Below, one piece after another: positions 37,339-46,347 of a DNA stretch of 64,000 nt. A program made the position numbers and the translations under genes. The stretch's first letter is position 1; every line of letters begins with the position of its first letter. Below the pieces are notes generated by a model that saw nothing but the letters and a program-made list of their open reading frames with translations, was not told the DNA's origin and searched no databases. Location of the stretch: contig NZ_CP024847.1 of the NCBI RefSeq assembly GCF_002892535.1, forward strand, positions 2,294,001 to 2,358,000, read 5' to 3'. The stretch is from Aquella oligotrophica (lineage in GTDB: Bacteria > Pseudomonadota > Gammaproteobacteria > Burkholderiales > UBA11063).

Positions 37339-40072
37339 ATGAAAATCTGTTATAATAATATGGATTTAATATTTTCATTTTATTTAATAAAATTAATAAA
37401 AACTTATCCCTACCCCCACTTATTTTATTTGCATTTGCCCTAATTGGCTGTAGCCAAGGTGGTACTTCAAATAATACCAACTATTCCAATATTGAATCAT
37501 TGGAAATAATAACTCCATATATACTACCAAATTCAAATACGAATAATGGCAAAGTTAATGCTGTTGTATTTAATCCAACAAATTATGAAATTACAAATCT
37601 TCAATATCATATAGATACAAGTATTGCATCTGGCTCTGAGGCTATTATTGAATCAGACAGCATAAAAAAATGCTCAAGAATACAAGCTTACTCAAGCTGC
37701 ACACTAACTTTTGAAATTAATAAAGGAAGCACTGCTGGAGCATTTAGCATAAGCGTTAGTAGCGGTCAGTTATCAAGCGCTAAAAAATCAACCACAACAA
37801 AAACATCTCTGTTAATTGGTATCCAACCTAGTATTCAGAATTCATATACCGGACCAAATGGAATAACGATTTATTACTACAACAAAATCTTAAATTCAAA
37901 TAAGTACATTATAGTATCAGGCATTATTGGGTCATTAAATACTGGAATATTAAACCAGATAACTTTAGTTGATAAAAACAATCAACCATTACCAAATCAG
38001 TATCCAATTAGTAATAATCTAATCAATCACCAACAGTTACAATTGGGTGATACATTCTCAATTATGATGACACTACCACAGTCAGTGCAAGAATTAGACT
38101 TCAATATTCAGACGTCTGAAGTATCAATGACTGGGGAAGTTTCAAATATTCAAACTGGCTCAATCACATATCAGTTAAAAACTGTTACTAATGAAGCAAT
38201 ACTTTTTAGCTACCCCGCTGTTCTAAACCTAACAGAAGAATACCCTTCTCAACCATTAGCATTAGCAAACATAGGAAACCAAGAAGCAACACAACTTGCA
38301 TTACTTTCAAATAGCCCAAATATTATAATTCAATTCGCTACTGGCAACCTTTTTCCATATGAATATGGCTTGGCACAAATTACACTTACCCCACCAAATA
38401 CTCCTACAGCAATAACATCTCTAACAACAATTTATAATAATGGACAAAATACTGTTGAAGAAAAAATCCCGGTTACAGAAAATATCACACCAACTCCTAC
38501 ACCAACTCCTACACCAACTCCTACACCAACTCCTACACCAACTCCTACACCAACTCCTACACCAACTCCTACACCAACTCCTACACCAACTCCTACACCA
38601 ACAGTATCTGCGACTTTATCAAGTAAATCGGATGGAACACCAACAATTAATTCAATATCAAATGCCATAGTATTCTATGCTGTATTTAATTTATCAACCC
38701 AAATTGCAATAGGAACACAAACCTATCGGATAAATTCACTACCTAGCAATATGTATTTTATTAATGGTAATAGTTGTCAGCTAAGCTTTGTTTCACCTAG
38801 CTGTTATATTGCAATCAACTCCGGCACTGTAGCTGGAGACTATACAATTTCTTTCTCAACAACGGGGGAAGTCTCGCCAACACCAGCTAGTACAGATATT
38901 ACTGTATTTTTAAATAAAGTTAATGTTCAATCGGCATTCTATCAAACTAGTGCACTTGATACAAACAATGTTCCCTACTGGTGGGGATGGACAATATCAA
39001 GCAGTCAAGCAAATCCGGATTTAACACCCGAAGCAGTCGATACAAACATGAAATTTAGTATAATATCATCCCGATATGGTCATATTTGTGGAATAAATTT
39101 AATTGATAATCTAACCTATTGTTGGGGAAATGGTAAAGATGGATCGCTTGGATTACCTAACAATAGTAACCTAGCTTTTCCCACTTCACCTGTTCAGGGA
39201 AATCATACTTTCACAAATATCTCGGCTGGATACCGCCAATCTTGTGGCATAGATACAAACAATAACGGATGGTGCTGGGGTAAGAATAACTGTGGTCAAT
39301 TGGGAAATGGTCAAACACCAACTGAAGGACTATATAATTCAATTCCACAGTTAGTGAGTGGGAATCATCAATTTGTTACGGTTTCAGCCGGGCAATACTT
39401 TAGTTGCGGAATAGATAACTCAGGCACTGCTTGGTGCTGGGGTGCTCAATATGGCGGTGATCTTGGCAATGGTCAGAATAGTGAGCAATATCTATCATCT
39501 CCCCAGCAGGTATTAAGCGGAGCTACAAAATTTCAAATGATTGTAACATCAGGTGCTAGCTCATATGGACCATCTAATCCAAGCTGCGGAAGTGGCCATA
39601 CATGTGCTATTGATACAACAGGAAAGGCGTGGTGTTGGGGAATAAATTCCACTGGGCAACTTGGTAACAACACACTAAATAATAGCAGTACACCACAGAG
39701 TGTCTATTCAACAAGAAAATTTATTGACATTACTGCGGGAAGTAACTATACATGTGCAATATAGATACCACATATCACGCGTGGTGTTGGGGAAGTAATC
39801 AGTATGGGCAACTTGGAAATGGAACGCTTTTATCATCAAATATACCTATTGCTGTCGCCGGAGACATTTCTTTTAAAATGATAAGCGCTTCTTCAACAGC
39901 TAACACCTGTGGTGTATCAACTGATAATAAAGTATACTGCTGGGGAAATAATGAATATGGACAGCTAGGAATAGATCAAAAGGGAGATTACAAAACAACA
40001 CCTCAAATTGTCGAAGGTGCAATCAATCAAGATGAAGCAACAACACGATATAAAAATAAAGCCCGTAAATAA
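37339..40072 (+). pseudogene. RCC1-repeat lipoprotein, apparently frameshifted twice
   Basis: The long open part (37500-39764) and a short tail (39752-40072) form one protein of about 900 residues. Upstream, LILFAFALIGCSQGG encodes a lipoprotein signal in the long part's frame, but no ATG is in that frame; ATGs at 37339 and 37360 are one base out, joined by losing one A in the A5 run at 37398-37402. The long frame stops at 39762-39764 where ATATA replaces the ATA seen in sister repeats, and the next frame continues the repeats. Domains: an N-terminal region shared with the 46.3-kb lipoprotein, a Pro-Thr linker and six or seven RCC1-type blades (CGIDTNNNGWCWG...GQLGNG). Probably a surface beta-propeller; phase variation or sequencing error are alternatives to a pseudogene. 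Confidence 0.7.
38490..38600 (+). repeat. 12-bp tandem repeat (Pro-Thr linker)
   Basis: Nine perfect copies of CCAACTCCTACA (38490-38597) plus a partial unit, encoding alternating Pro-Thr. Because the unit is a multiple of three, copy-number change alters linker length without breaking the frame. Confidence 0.95.
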
Positions 40073-40079
40073 CAGAAAT

Positions 40080-41024
40080 TTATATTCTGGATATTTGACT
40101 TCTATATTTTGAAATACACCAAATAATAAGACACCAAACAACAATAGCAATGCCGATTTGTTCCGAATAAGCATCTAGAAAATCACTGCCTTTGGCAAGA
40201 ATCTTGCTAATCCCGAAACTGCTAGTAGCCATGAAACTAGCTAACTCAAAGAAACCAACAATAAATGCCAGTATTGCAGTTGAGAAAAGCATAATCCGGT
40301 TATAGATTAATAATTTTTGCTGATTAGTATTAAAACTTCCATATAGCTTGGAAATAAAGATACTATCAAATGAATCGGTAAGTATCATGCCACTAGCAAA
40401 AGAAATCGGTAGTAACATGATGCTCCAAATAGAAATACCACTTAAAGCTGAGCTAGCTGCAATACCAAGTAAGGCAATCTCGGTAGCAGTATCAAAGCCA
40501 AGTCCAAAGAGAAAGCCAACCAAGTACATTTTTAATGGACGATCAACAAGATTTAGAATTTTCCGCGTAAGAAAACTCATTATCCCACCAGCGGGTGGAT
40601 GATTATGCGAATGACTTGAAGCATGAAATAAAGACCTTAAATTCATGAATCCAGTTAAAAACAGAAAAGTAGCCGAAATAACCGTACCTATTATGCCACC
40701 ATAATCGCCAATATTTCCCAATGAACCTTTAAATTGAATAACCCCAAGCACTATTAATAAAGTAAGTACAAAAACAATTGTCGAATGCCCAAGAGCAAAA
40801 AATAAGCCTGTTGTATAGCTTTTTCGATTCTCTGAATTGAATTTCCGGGTGATATTATCAATTGCGACGATATGATCAGCATCAAATCCATGACGTAACC
40901 CAAGGGTAAAAGCAATAAACACCAGTGATAACAGCTTTACATTACCGAGTGTAACGGTTAAATTAAGTAACCATACCGCTAAAGTAATTACACCAAGGAG
41001 TAAAAGTAGTTTTTTTGCCGACAT
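40080..41024 (-). CDS. Nickel/cobalt permease of the NiCoT/HoxN family
   Basis: 314 residues, about eight membrane helices. The signature RHGFDADHI (about residues 44-52, the HX4DH motif) and LGHSTIVF are typical of NiCoT transporters. A His-rich loop (ASSHSHNH) follows the fourth helix. It imports Ni2+ or Co2+ across the inner membrane. It is the last gene of the hydrogenase operon (12 bp after the maturation protease), so nickel for the active site is the likely cargo. It converges with the RCC1 gene. Confidence 0.9.
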   Translation of the reverse strand: MSAKKLLLLLGVITLAVWLLNLTVTLGNVKLLSLVFIAFTLGLRHGFDADHIVAIDNITRKFNSENRKSYTTGLFFALGHSTIVFVLTLLIVLGVIQFKGSLGNIGDYGGIIGTVISATFLFLTGFMNLRSLFHASSHSHNHPPAGGIMSFLTRKILNLVDRPLKMYLVGFLFGLGFDTATEIALLGIAASSALSGISIWSIMLLPISFASGMILTDSFDSIFISKLYGSFNTNQQKLLIYNRIMLFSTAILAFIVGFFELASFMATSSFGISKILAKGSDFLDAYSEQIGIAIVVWCLIIWCISKYRSQISRI

Positions 41025-41036
41025 TTGTCTGATTCT

Positions 41037-41513
41037 TTATAAATGAAGCTCTGGATCAACCAAGATTTTTTGAGAAACTTGAGAAACTCCAGTTAGAATA
41101 GCTTGGGAAACTTCACTTTCAGGCGAAATTAACGAACCTTCAATTCCCCAAAATTCAACATTATCAATATTAATCCCAAGCTCTTTAGCTAATGCCAATG
41201 AAGCCGAAACACCCAGACTATGACTAGATAGCATGCCACTAAAACCGATAATCTCGTTCGCCTGTAATTTATAAATACTACCAGGAATCTTGAGATTCGT
41301 TTTAACCATATCAATTAAAATAATTCTTTGATAATCACCAAGTAGCCAGTTTATCAGATTAATTCCGGGACGATCAGCGACTTCAAGGGTCAGAAGATTT
41401 TTTGCAACCATTTCTCTGATTGTAGGAACTTGCTCCAATTCCTCCACTACCAGCCAACCAGCCCTATCATCACCAAAGGGTGAACCAATCCCAAGGATTA
41501 AAGTTTTTATCAT
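41037..41513 (-). CDS. [NiFe]-hydrogenase maturation protease
   Basis: 158 residues of the HycI/HyaD family: LILGIGSPFGDDRAGW (metal-binding Asp region), the second acidic site in IILIDMVKT and LSSHSLGVSAS with a His ligand. It trims the C-terminal tail of the hydrogenase large subunit after nickel insertion. It overlaps the large-subunit gene by 4 bp, which fits its substrate; the large subunit ends DPCISCSAH plus nine further residues that would be cut off. Confidence 0.9.
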   Translation of the reverse strand: MIKTLILGIGSPFGDDRAGWLVVEELEQVPTIREMVAKNLLTLEVADRPGINLINWLLGDYQRIILIDMVKTNLKIPGSIYKLQANEIIGFSGMLSSHSLGVSASLALAKELGINIDNVEFWGIEGSLISPESEVSQAILTGVSQVSQKILVDPELHL

Positions 41514-42814
41514 TGGCGCGTAATATTAAGCGTTAAAAAATGAGCAGAGCAAGAAATACACGGATCATAATTCCGGATAACCATTTCGGCATGGAGGCGT
41601 AATTCATCATCTGGTTTATCTAAGCCAAATGTCTCCAAGGACGAGCGTAAATTTGCTTCGATACATGGCAAATTCTGCGAAGTTGGTGCAGAAATTCTGA
41701 TTGCCGTGGCATAACCGCGCTCATCAAGCTGCACATGATCAATCTGGATTCCACGTGGCGCTTCAACAGCACCCCAAGCATTGGCAGCTTTTGGCGTATA
41801 TTCTAGCGCAGGTTTATCAGTATAGGTATAGTTACGGCAAATTTCAAGCGCGCGTTCAATTGCCCAATAGCCTTCTATCGAGCGAGCAATTATTGAATGA
41901 AACATATTGCGGCTTGGCCATTTGATTCCAGTAGCATTTGCCATTTCCTGAATATGTGGAGGCAAACGATCAAAATTAAGGTTAATCCGCGATAAAGGTC
42001 CAAACAAAATTGGTTCACCAGCAATTGTTGTTGAATGTAGTGCAGTTGACTGACGAGCATGAAACTCACGAAAATGCTCATCATAATCATTGATATTAAA
42101 CGTTTCGCCATCACTGGTAATAACTTCTGTTGCGAAAACGGGATACTCGGTCGGATGACGGAGACTAACCATTTTAAATGGAACTTCAGCATCAGGAAAC
42201 GGCAATTGACTAAACCATTCAACAACATCCTTTGCATCTTTCAATGCAGCTTCGAGCTTCGGAATCAATACCGCAACTTCTTCTTCACGCGGTGCACGAT
42301 AAAATCCACCAACTTTCATGCCATTTGGATGAACTGAACGCCCACCAAGAAGTTTAAGGATTTCATTTCCCAAATGCTGTAATCGGACACCACGGAGTAC
42401 CTCATTTGGATAATCTTTTGCCATCTCAATGCCAGAACGATAATTAAGAAAATCAGGTGCAGCCAGTAAATGAGTGTGTAAATAATGTGATTCAATCCAT
42501 TCACCAAGAAACATCAATAAGCGCATATCATGAATCCACGGTGTCAATTCAACCCCAAATGCAGCTTCATAAGCATTCGAAAATCCAGCCTGATAAGCTA
42601 ATGGGCAAATTCCGCAAATCCGGGCAACCGCATCAATCACTTCATTTGGTTCACGCCCTTCAAGAAATTTCTCAAAATAACGTGGTGGCTCATAAATCCT
42701 CAATTCACACTTGGTGATTTTACCAGCCGTAATTTCCAGATCAAGTGCCCCCTCACCTTCTACCCGGGCAAGAATTGGAACTTCAATTTTGGTAGTGCGA
42801 TTTTCAACGTTCAT
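41510..42814 (-). CDS. hydA: [NiFe]-hydrogenase large (alpha) subunit, group 3b type
   Basis: 434 residues with both nickel-binding motifs: N-terminal RICGICPLAY (about residues 64-73) and C-terminal DPCISCSAH, plus EGEGALDLEI and RSVHPNGMKVGG. It holds the NiFe(CN)2CO centre. The short length, the FAD/NADP and double-ferredoxin partners upstream, and the motif variants fit the bidirectional soluble group 3b (sulfhydrogenase-type) enzymes. A 95-bp gap separates it from the small subunit. Confidence 0.94.
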   Translation of the reverse strand: MNVENRTTKIEVPILARVEGEGALDLEITAGKITKCELRIYEPPRYFEKFLEGREPNEVIDAVARICGICPLAYQAGFSNAYEAAFGVELTPWIHDMRLLMFLGEWIESHYLHTHLLAAPDFLNYRSGIEMAKDYPNEVLRGVRLQHLGNEILKLLGGRSVHPNGMKVGGFYRAPREEEVAVLIPKLEAALKDAKDVVEWFSQLPFPDAEVPFKMVSLRHPTEYPVFATEVITSDGETFNINDYDEHFREFHARQSTALHSTTIAGEPILFGPLSRINLNFDRLPPHIQEMANATGIKWPSRNMFHSIIARSIEGYWAIERALEICRNYTYTDKPALEYTPKAANAWGAVEAPRGIQIDHVQLDERGYATAIRISAPTSQNLPCIEANLRSSLETFGLDKPDDELRLHAEMVIRNYDPCISCSAHFLTLNITRQ

Positions 42815-42909
42815 AATTTTTTACCTAATCTATGATAATTATTTATATAAAGTATCCACTATAACTGCATCGGAATATGAAGCCATTAACAAGGGGCAAG
42901 GTGACGCAG

Positions 42910-43731
42910 TTATTGCGAGATAGTCCGAGCAACTACTCCATGAAATGTTATTGCTTGACTATTAATATGATGAAATTTATGCTTAATTTGTTCATCACTT
43001 AGTCCCATTTCCTTTAATTTGGCTATCATTGCATCCATATTGGCATATTTCGCTGGTCCATAACAACCATAACAACCACGTCCAAGCTTTGGACATATCG
43101 CATCACAGCCATCAGCAACCACCGGACCAAGGCACGGTTCATTCTTGGCAACCATCACACAAGTAACTCCAGCATGCTTACAGGTAGTGCAGACTGGATC
43201 AACATTTTTTTCTGGTTCAACGCCAAAAAGTATTTGACGAATCGCCCGTAAAATCTGCCCAGTATTAATTGGACAACCCGGTAATTCAAAATCAACCTTA
43301 ACATAAGCGCTAATTGGTTTGGCGGTTGCTAAATCACCCTCAATAATTACCTCAGTCTCTTCAGGGTAAACATCATGTTGCCAATGGCGTAATTCTTTCT
43401 CATCGGTAAAATTGCGTAGAGCTTGTATCCCACCGGTCAAGGCGCAGGCACCAACGGAAAGGACATATTTAGCTTTAGCGCGCACCATTTCAATTCTATG
43501 CACATCATGGTGGGTATTTACGCTACCCTCGATTATCGCCAGATCAACTTCAGCAAACTCATCTAGTGGTCCTGCTTCGGCAAAATGAACAATATCAACC
43601 ATCGTTGCCAATTCAAGTAAAGACACCGCATCATTAATCAATGCTAGCTGACAGCCATCACAAGAGCTAAACTTATGCACTGCTATTTTGGGACGCTTTG
43701 CAAAGTTTATTAATTTATCAGGCGTTGACAT
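42910..43731 (-). CDS. hydD: [NiFe]-hydrogenase small (delta) subunit, group 3b type
   Basis: 273 residues with the Fe-S cluster motifs of hydrogenase small subunits: SSCDGCQLAL near the N-terminus, LSVGACALTGG, PGCPINTGQIL and the C-terminal group CTTCKHAGVTC, CLGPV, DGCDAICPKLGRGCYGCYG. There is no Tat signal, as expected for a cytoplasmic enzyme. It carries electrons between the active site and the gamma/beta subunits. The start is 1 bp from the gamma gene stop. Confidence 0.93.
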   Translation of the reverse strand: MSTPDKLINFAKRPKIAVHKFSSCDGCQLALINDAVSLLELATMVDIVHFAEAGPLDEFAEVDLAIIEGSVNTHHDVHRIEMVRAKAKYVLSVGACALTGGIQALRNFTDEKELRHWQHDVYPEETEVIIEGDLATAKPISAYVKVDFELPGCPINTGQILRAIRQILFGVEPEKNVDPVCTTCKHAGVTCVMVAKNEPCLGPVVADGCDAICPKLGRGCYGCYGPAKYANMDAMIAKLKEMGLSDEQIKHKFHHINSQAITFHGVVARTISQ

Positions 43732-43732
43732 C

Positions 43733-44611
43733 TTATAATCCTTTCACGGCAAGGAGTTTTTCACAAGCTGGGTATGGATACACAGCACCATCCTTACAGA
43801 TAAATTGCGAACCAAGCTGACAATGCCCACAGTGTCCAATTGCGCATTTCATACTCCGCTCAAGACTGACAAATACATTATCCGGCTTAGCGCCAGCTTT
43901 GATAAACTCCTTGGCAACCGCCAACATCATTGGCTCTGGACCTACTGTCATTACCACACTATTGGCAAAATCAATATCAAGCTCAGGGATATAGGCTGTC
44001 ACAAAACCTTTTTTCCATTCCCATTTACCATTATCTACTGGATCTTCGGCGCTTGTTGCCATCATTACTTTGGTATCTGGAGAATTATGCCAGCGTTCAT
44101 ACATATCCTGATAAATTAGCCAATCCTGACTTTTAATTCCATGAATTACCCTTAATTTACCGTATTGATTGCGATTTTGTAAAACTTCCTCGGTTGCTGC
44201 CACCAAAGGTGCATTACCAAGCCCGCCAGTCACAATTACCACATCCTTACCCTTAGCCTCAGCCATTGGCCAGCTGGTACCAAATGGTCCGCGGACGCCA
44301 ACTTTATCGCCAGTTTGAAGTTTCATCATTCCCTTAGTTACTCGTCCAACAACCTGTATTGTATGCTCAAACCGTCCTTTTTGGTGATCGCGGTCATTTA
44401 CAATCGAAATAGCAACTTCGCCAACACCATAAAAGTAAATCATATTAAACTGTCCGGGACGAAATGAATATTTGCTATCAAGTTCAGGATCAGTAAATTT
44501 TAAACGAATAGTAAAAATATCGTGGTGATCTTTTATAAATTCAACAATTTCTGCTTCATGCGGGGTATAGGCATCATTGGTATATAGCATAATCTTCTCT
44601 CTTATTTGCAA
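43733..44611 (-). CDS. hydG: Hydrogenase gamma subunit, FAD/NAD(P)-binding
   Basis: 292 residues of the ferredoxin-NADP reductase fold: FSFRPGQFNMIY-like FAD region, VVIVTGGLGNAPLV for NAD(P) and a C-terminal [2Fe-2S] motif CAIGHCGHCQLGSQFIC. In group 3b hydrogenases this subunit exchanges electrons with NAD(P)H. It overlaps the beta-subunit gene by 10 bp. The start follows the conserved order beta-gamma-delta-alpha. Confidence 0.93.
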   Translation of the reverse strand: MQIREKIMLYTNDAYTPHEAEIVEFIKDHHDIFTIRLKFTDPELDSKYSFRPGQFNMIYFYGVGEVAISIVNDRDHQKGRFEHTIQVVGRVTKGMMKLQTGDKVGVRGPFGTSWPMAEAKGKDVVIVTGGLGNAPLVAATEEVLQNRNQYGKLRVIHGIKSQDWLIYQDMYERWHNSPDTKVMMATSAEDPVDNGKWEWKKGFVTAYIPELDIDFANSVVMTVGPEPMMLAVAKEFIKAGAKPDNVFVSLERSMKCAIGHCGHCQLGSQFICKDGAVYPYPACEKLLAVKGL

Positions 44612-45696
44612 ATCGTGTTGATTTCATCAACCACATCAATTTTAACTGGACACCAAGTTACACAACGCCCACAACCAACACAACCTTTGGTTCTAAATTG
44701 GTCACGCCAAGTTGAGAATTTATGGGTTAACCATTGACGATAACGATATTTAGGGTTTTCGCGGTAAGTTTCGCCATGAGTGTAGCTATGATCAATGCTA
44801 AAGCATGAATCCCATTCCCGCGTGTGTTCGGTTTCAGTACCCAGTACGTTTGGAATATCTCGTTCAGTATGGCAAAAGCAGGTTGGGCAGGAATTAGTAC
44901 AACTACCGCATGACAAACAACGGCTGGCAACATCATCCCACGCCTCATGTTCAAGATTTGCCATTAGCTTAGCTTCCACCTCTTTAATTGGCGGCAATTG
45001 CTTATGCTGCATTTGTGCGGCATTATCAATTAAATTAAGCGCATGCTCTACTTCTGCACCAGTTGCAGCATCAACTTCAAGATACAATAATAATTCACGA
45101 CCTTTATCCGAACCAATCTCGGCAACAAATCCAGCATTAATCTCGGTTAATGCCAAATCATACCCCTTATCTGCTCGTGGATAATCACCTAACGCCACAC
45201 AAAAACAGTTAAAATGTGAAGTACCACAATTCATCGCAATAATAAACTGATTCTCACGCCGTTTACTATAACGAATATCATTATATGAATTATGCTGAAA
45301 TACCCGATCTTGAATCTCTATTCCACGTAAATCACACGGTCTAACACCAAATACAGCTATTTTTTCGACATCCACAACCGACTCAAAAGCAAGCTTGCCA
45401 GAATCATCACGCTTTACTTTCCAAACCGTTTCTTTTGCCTTAAATAGCATGGGCTTAACCGATGCTGTCGGTACAGTAAAGCCAAATGCCTGCGGACTCT
45501 CCGTTTTTGTGATTTGATAATGCCCCGGCTTTTGTTCATCAACATAGCCCCATGGCAGATCTTCTGCCTTACTGATTGGCGCATAACTGATACCGCCTTC
45601 AAGATGGCGTGGCGCGAGACATTTATAGCCATTTCCCTTGAAGTAGCTAAGTATCTGATCAATTTTGGTATGTGGAATAAAGTAATAATGACTCAT
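44602..45696 (-). CDS. hydB: Hydrogenase beta subunit, iron-sulfur
   Basis: 364 residues: a long N-terminal domain with FGVRPCDLRGIEI and NCGTSHFNCFCVALGD, then two [4Fe-4S] motifs, CLSCGSCTNSCPTC (about residues 260-273) and CVGCGRCVTWCP (about 340-351). It matches the beta subunit (HydB, anaerobic sulfite reductase A-like) of group 3b hydrogenases. It is the first gene of the operon. Confidence 0.93.
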   Translation of the reverse strand: MSHYYFIPHTKIDQILSYFKGNGYKCLAPRHLEGGISYAPISKAEDLPWGYVDEQKPGHYQITKTESPQAFGFTVPTASVKPMLFKAKETVWKVKRDDSGKLAFESVVDVEKIAVFGVRPCDLRGIEIQDRVFQHNSYNDIRYSKRRENQFIIAMNCGTSHFNCFCVALGDYPRADKGYDLALTEINAGFVAEIGSDKGRELLLYLEVDAATGAEVEHALNLIDNAAQMQHKQLPPIKEVEAKLMANLEHEAWDDVASRCLSCGSCTNSCPTCFCHTERDIPNVLGTETEHTREWDSCFSIDHSYTHGETYRENPKYRYRQWLTHKFSTWRDQFRTKGCVGCGRCVTWCPVKIDVVDEINTICK

Positions 45697-45716
45697 GGGA
45701 TTTTCGCCAAGTAGAT

Positions 45717-45738
45717 TTGATATATCAATATTATATCA
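45717..45738 (-). promoter_or_regulatory. Hydrogenase operon promoter with overlapping palindrome
   Basis: On the minus strand TGATATAAT (45738-45730) is a perfect extended -10 element. It is followed by the palindrome TTGATATATCAA (45728-45717), covering the likely start point, 21 bp before the ATG. No good -35 is seen. The palindrome resembles, but does not match, an FNR box (its half-sites TTGAT and ATCAA are only 2 bp apart). Confidence 0.45.
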
Positions 45739-46040
45739 AAATAAGCAATTAATAGCTACAATTTTTATAAGGTTATTAACCCACCAAACCAGTAGCCTAT
45801 TTACTGCATGTTTACGACATTTATAACCTCTATAGATTTAAGGGGGCATACTAGGCTAAACCTAAACTTAACCACCCATATCTATTTGAAGTAAAAATAC
45901 TTTTTACCACAACGACACCAATAAACCAAATTACTCAAATTAAAGCTAGCCATTCTAGCTAGTTAAAAATAATACTAAAATATTCAGTGGATTACAGTTA
46001 TTTGCTTCAAAGGTGATTTATAGTCTGCCATCAGAAAGTA

Positions 46041-46187
46041 ATGTTGTCGGGAGTGGGAGGATCATTTGCGATTAGTAATCATTTTGATTTACGAGTAGAA
46101 GATACAATTTATGTACCATTTGGTGGCGGAAATCAGAGTGCTGGAGCAACGAATTTGGTACTGGGTGGTGTACAGTACAATTTCTAA
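46041..46187 (+). pseudogene. Outer-membrane beta-barrel C-terminal remnant
   Basis: A 48-codon plus-strand frame reads GVGGSFAISNHFDLRVED, then VPFGGGNQSAGATNLVLGGV and ends QYNF-stop. Alternating hydrophobic strands, a Gly-rich turn and a terminal Phe are those of the last two strands of an OmpA-like or porin-like barrel. Just upstream another frame reads KVIYSLPSESNVVGSG, as if the sequence was frameshifted. No barrel sequence is recognisable earlier in 45740-46040, which otherwise holds only the hydrogenase promoter and a weak hairpin (45944-45960). Confidence 0.5.
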
Positions 46188-46220
46188 ATAGCAACATTAT
46201 AAAAGATTCCTTCATGAGAG

Positions 46221-46255
46221 CAGGGTGATAGACAAGAAATATCATCCTGTTTATT
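46221..46255 (+). terminator. Terminator left behind by the barrel gene
   Basis: CAGGGTGAT, an 11-base loop and ATCATCCTG (one G-U pair) followed by TTTATTTT, 33 bp past the remnant's stop codon. Confidence 0.6.
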
Positions 46256-46347
46256 TTGAGAGATGACCATATTTACTAAAGCAAAACTAAGTATACATGG
46301 TAGATAAGAAATAAAAAATATAGAAATAATTGGTATAAGAGGCATGC

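Noticed and set aside
38490-38600. Tandem repeat as a CRISPR array
   Set aside because: The 12-bp units are directly contiguous with no spacers and encode a protein linker.
38432-38668. Minus-strand frame with a long Val-Gly repeat
   Set aside because: It is the reverse complement of the Pro-Thr tandem repeat; the unit is a multiple of three so all frames stay open.
38440-38670. Plus-strand frame with a HQLL repeat
   Set aside because: Shadow of the same 12-bp repeat in another frame, inside the RCC1 lipoprotein gene.
45944-45960. AGCTAG/CTAGCT hairpin before the barrel remnant as a terminator
   Set aside because: Only a 6-bp AT-rich stem, and no T-run follows on either strand.
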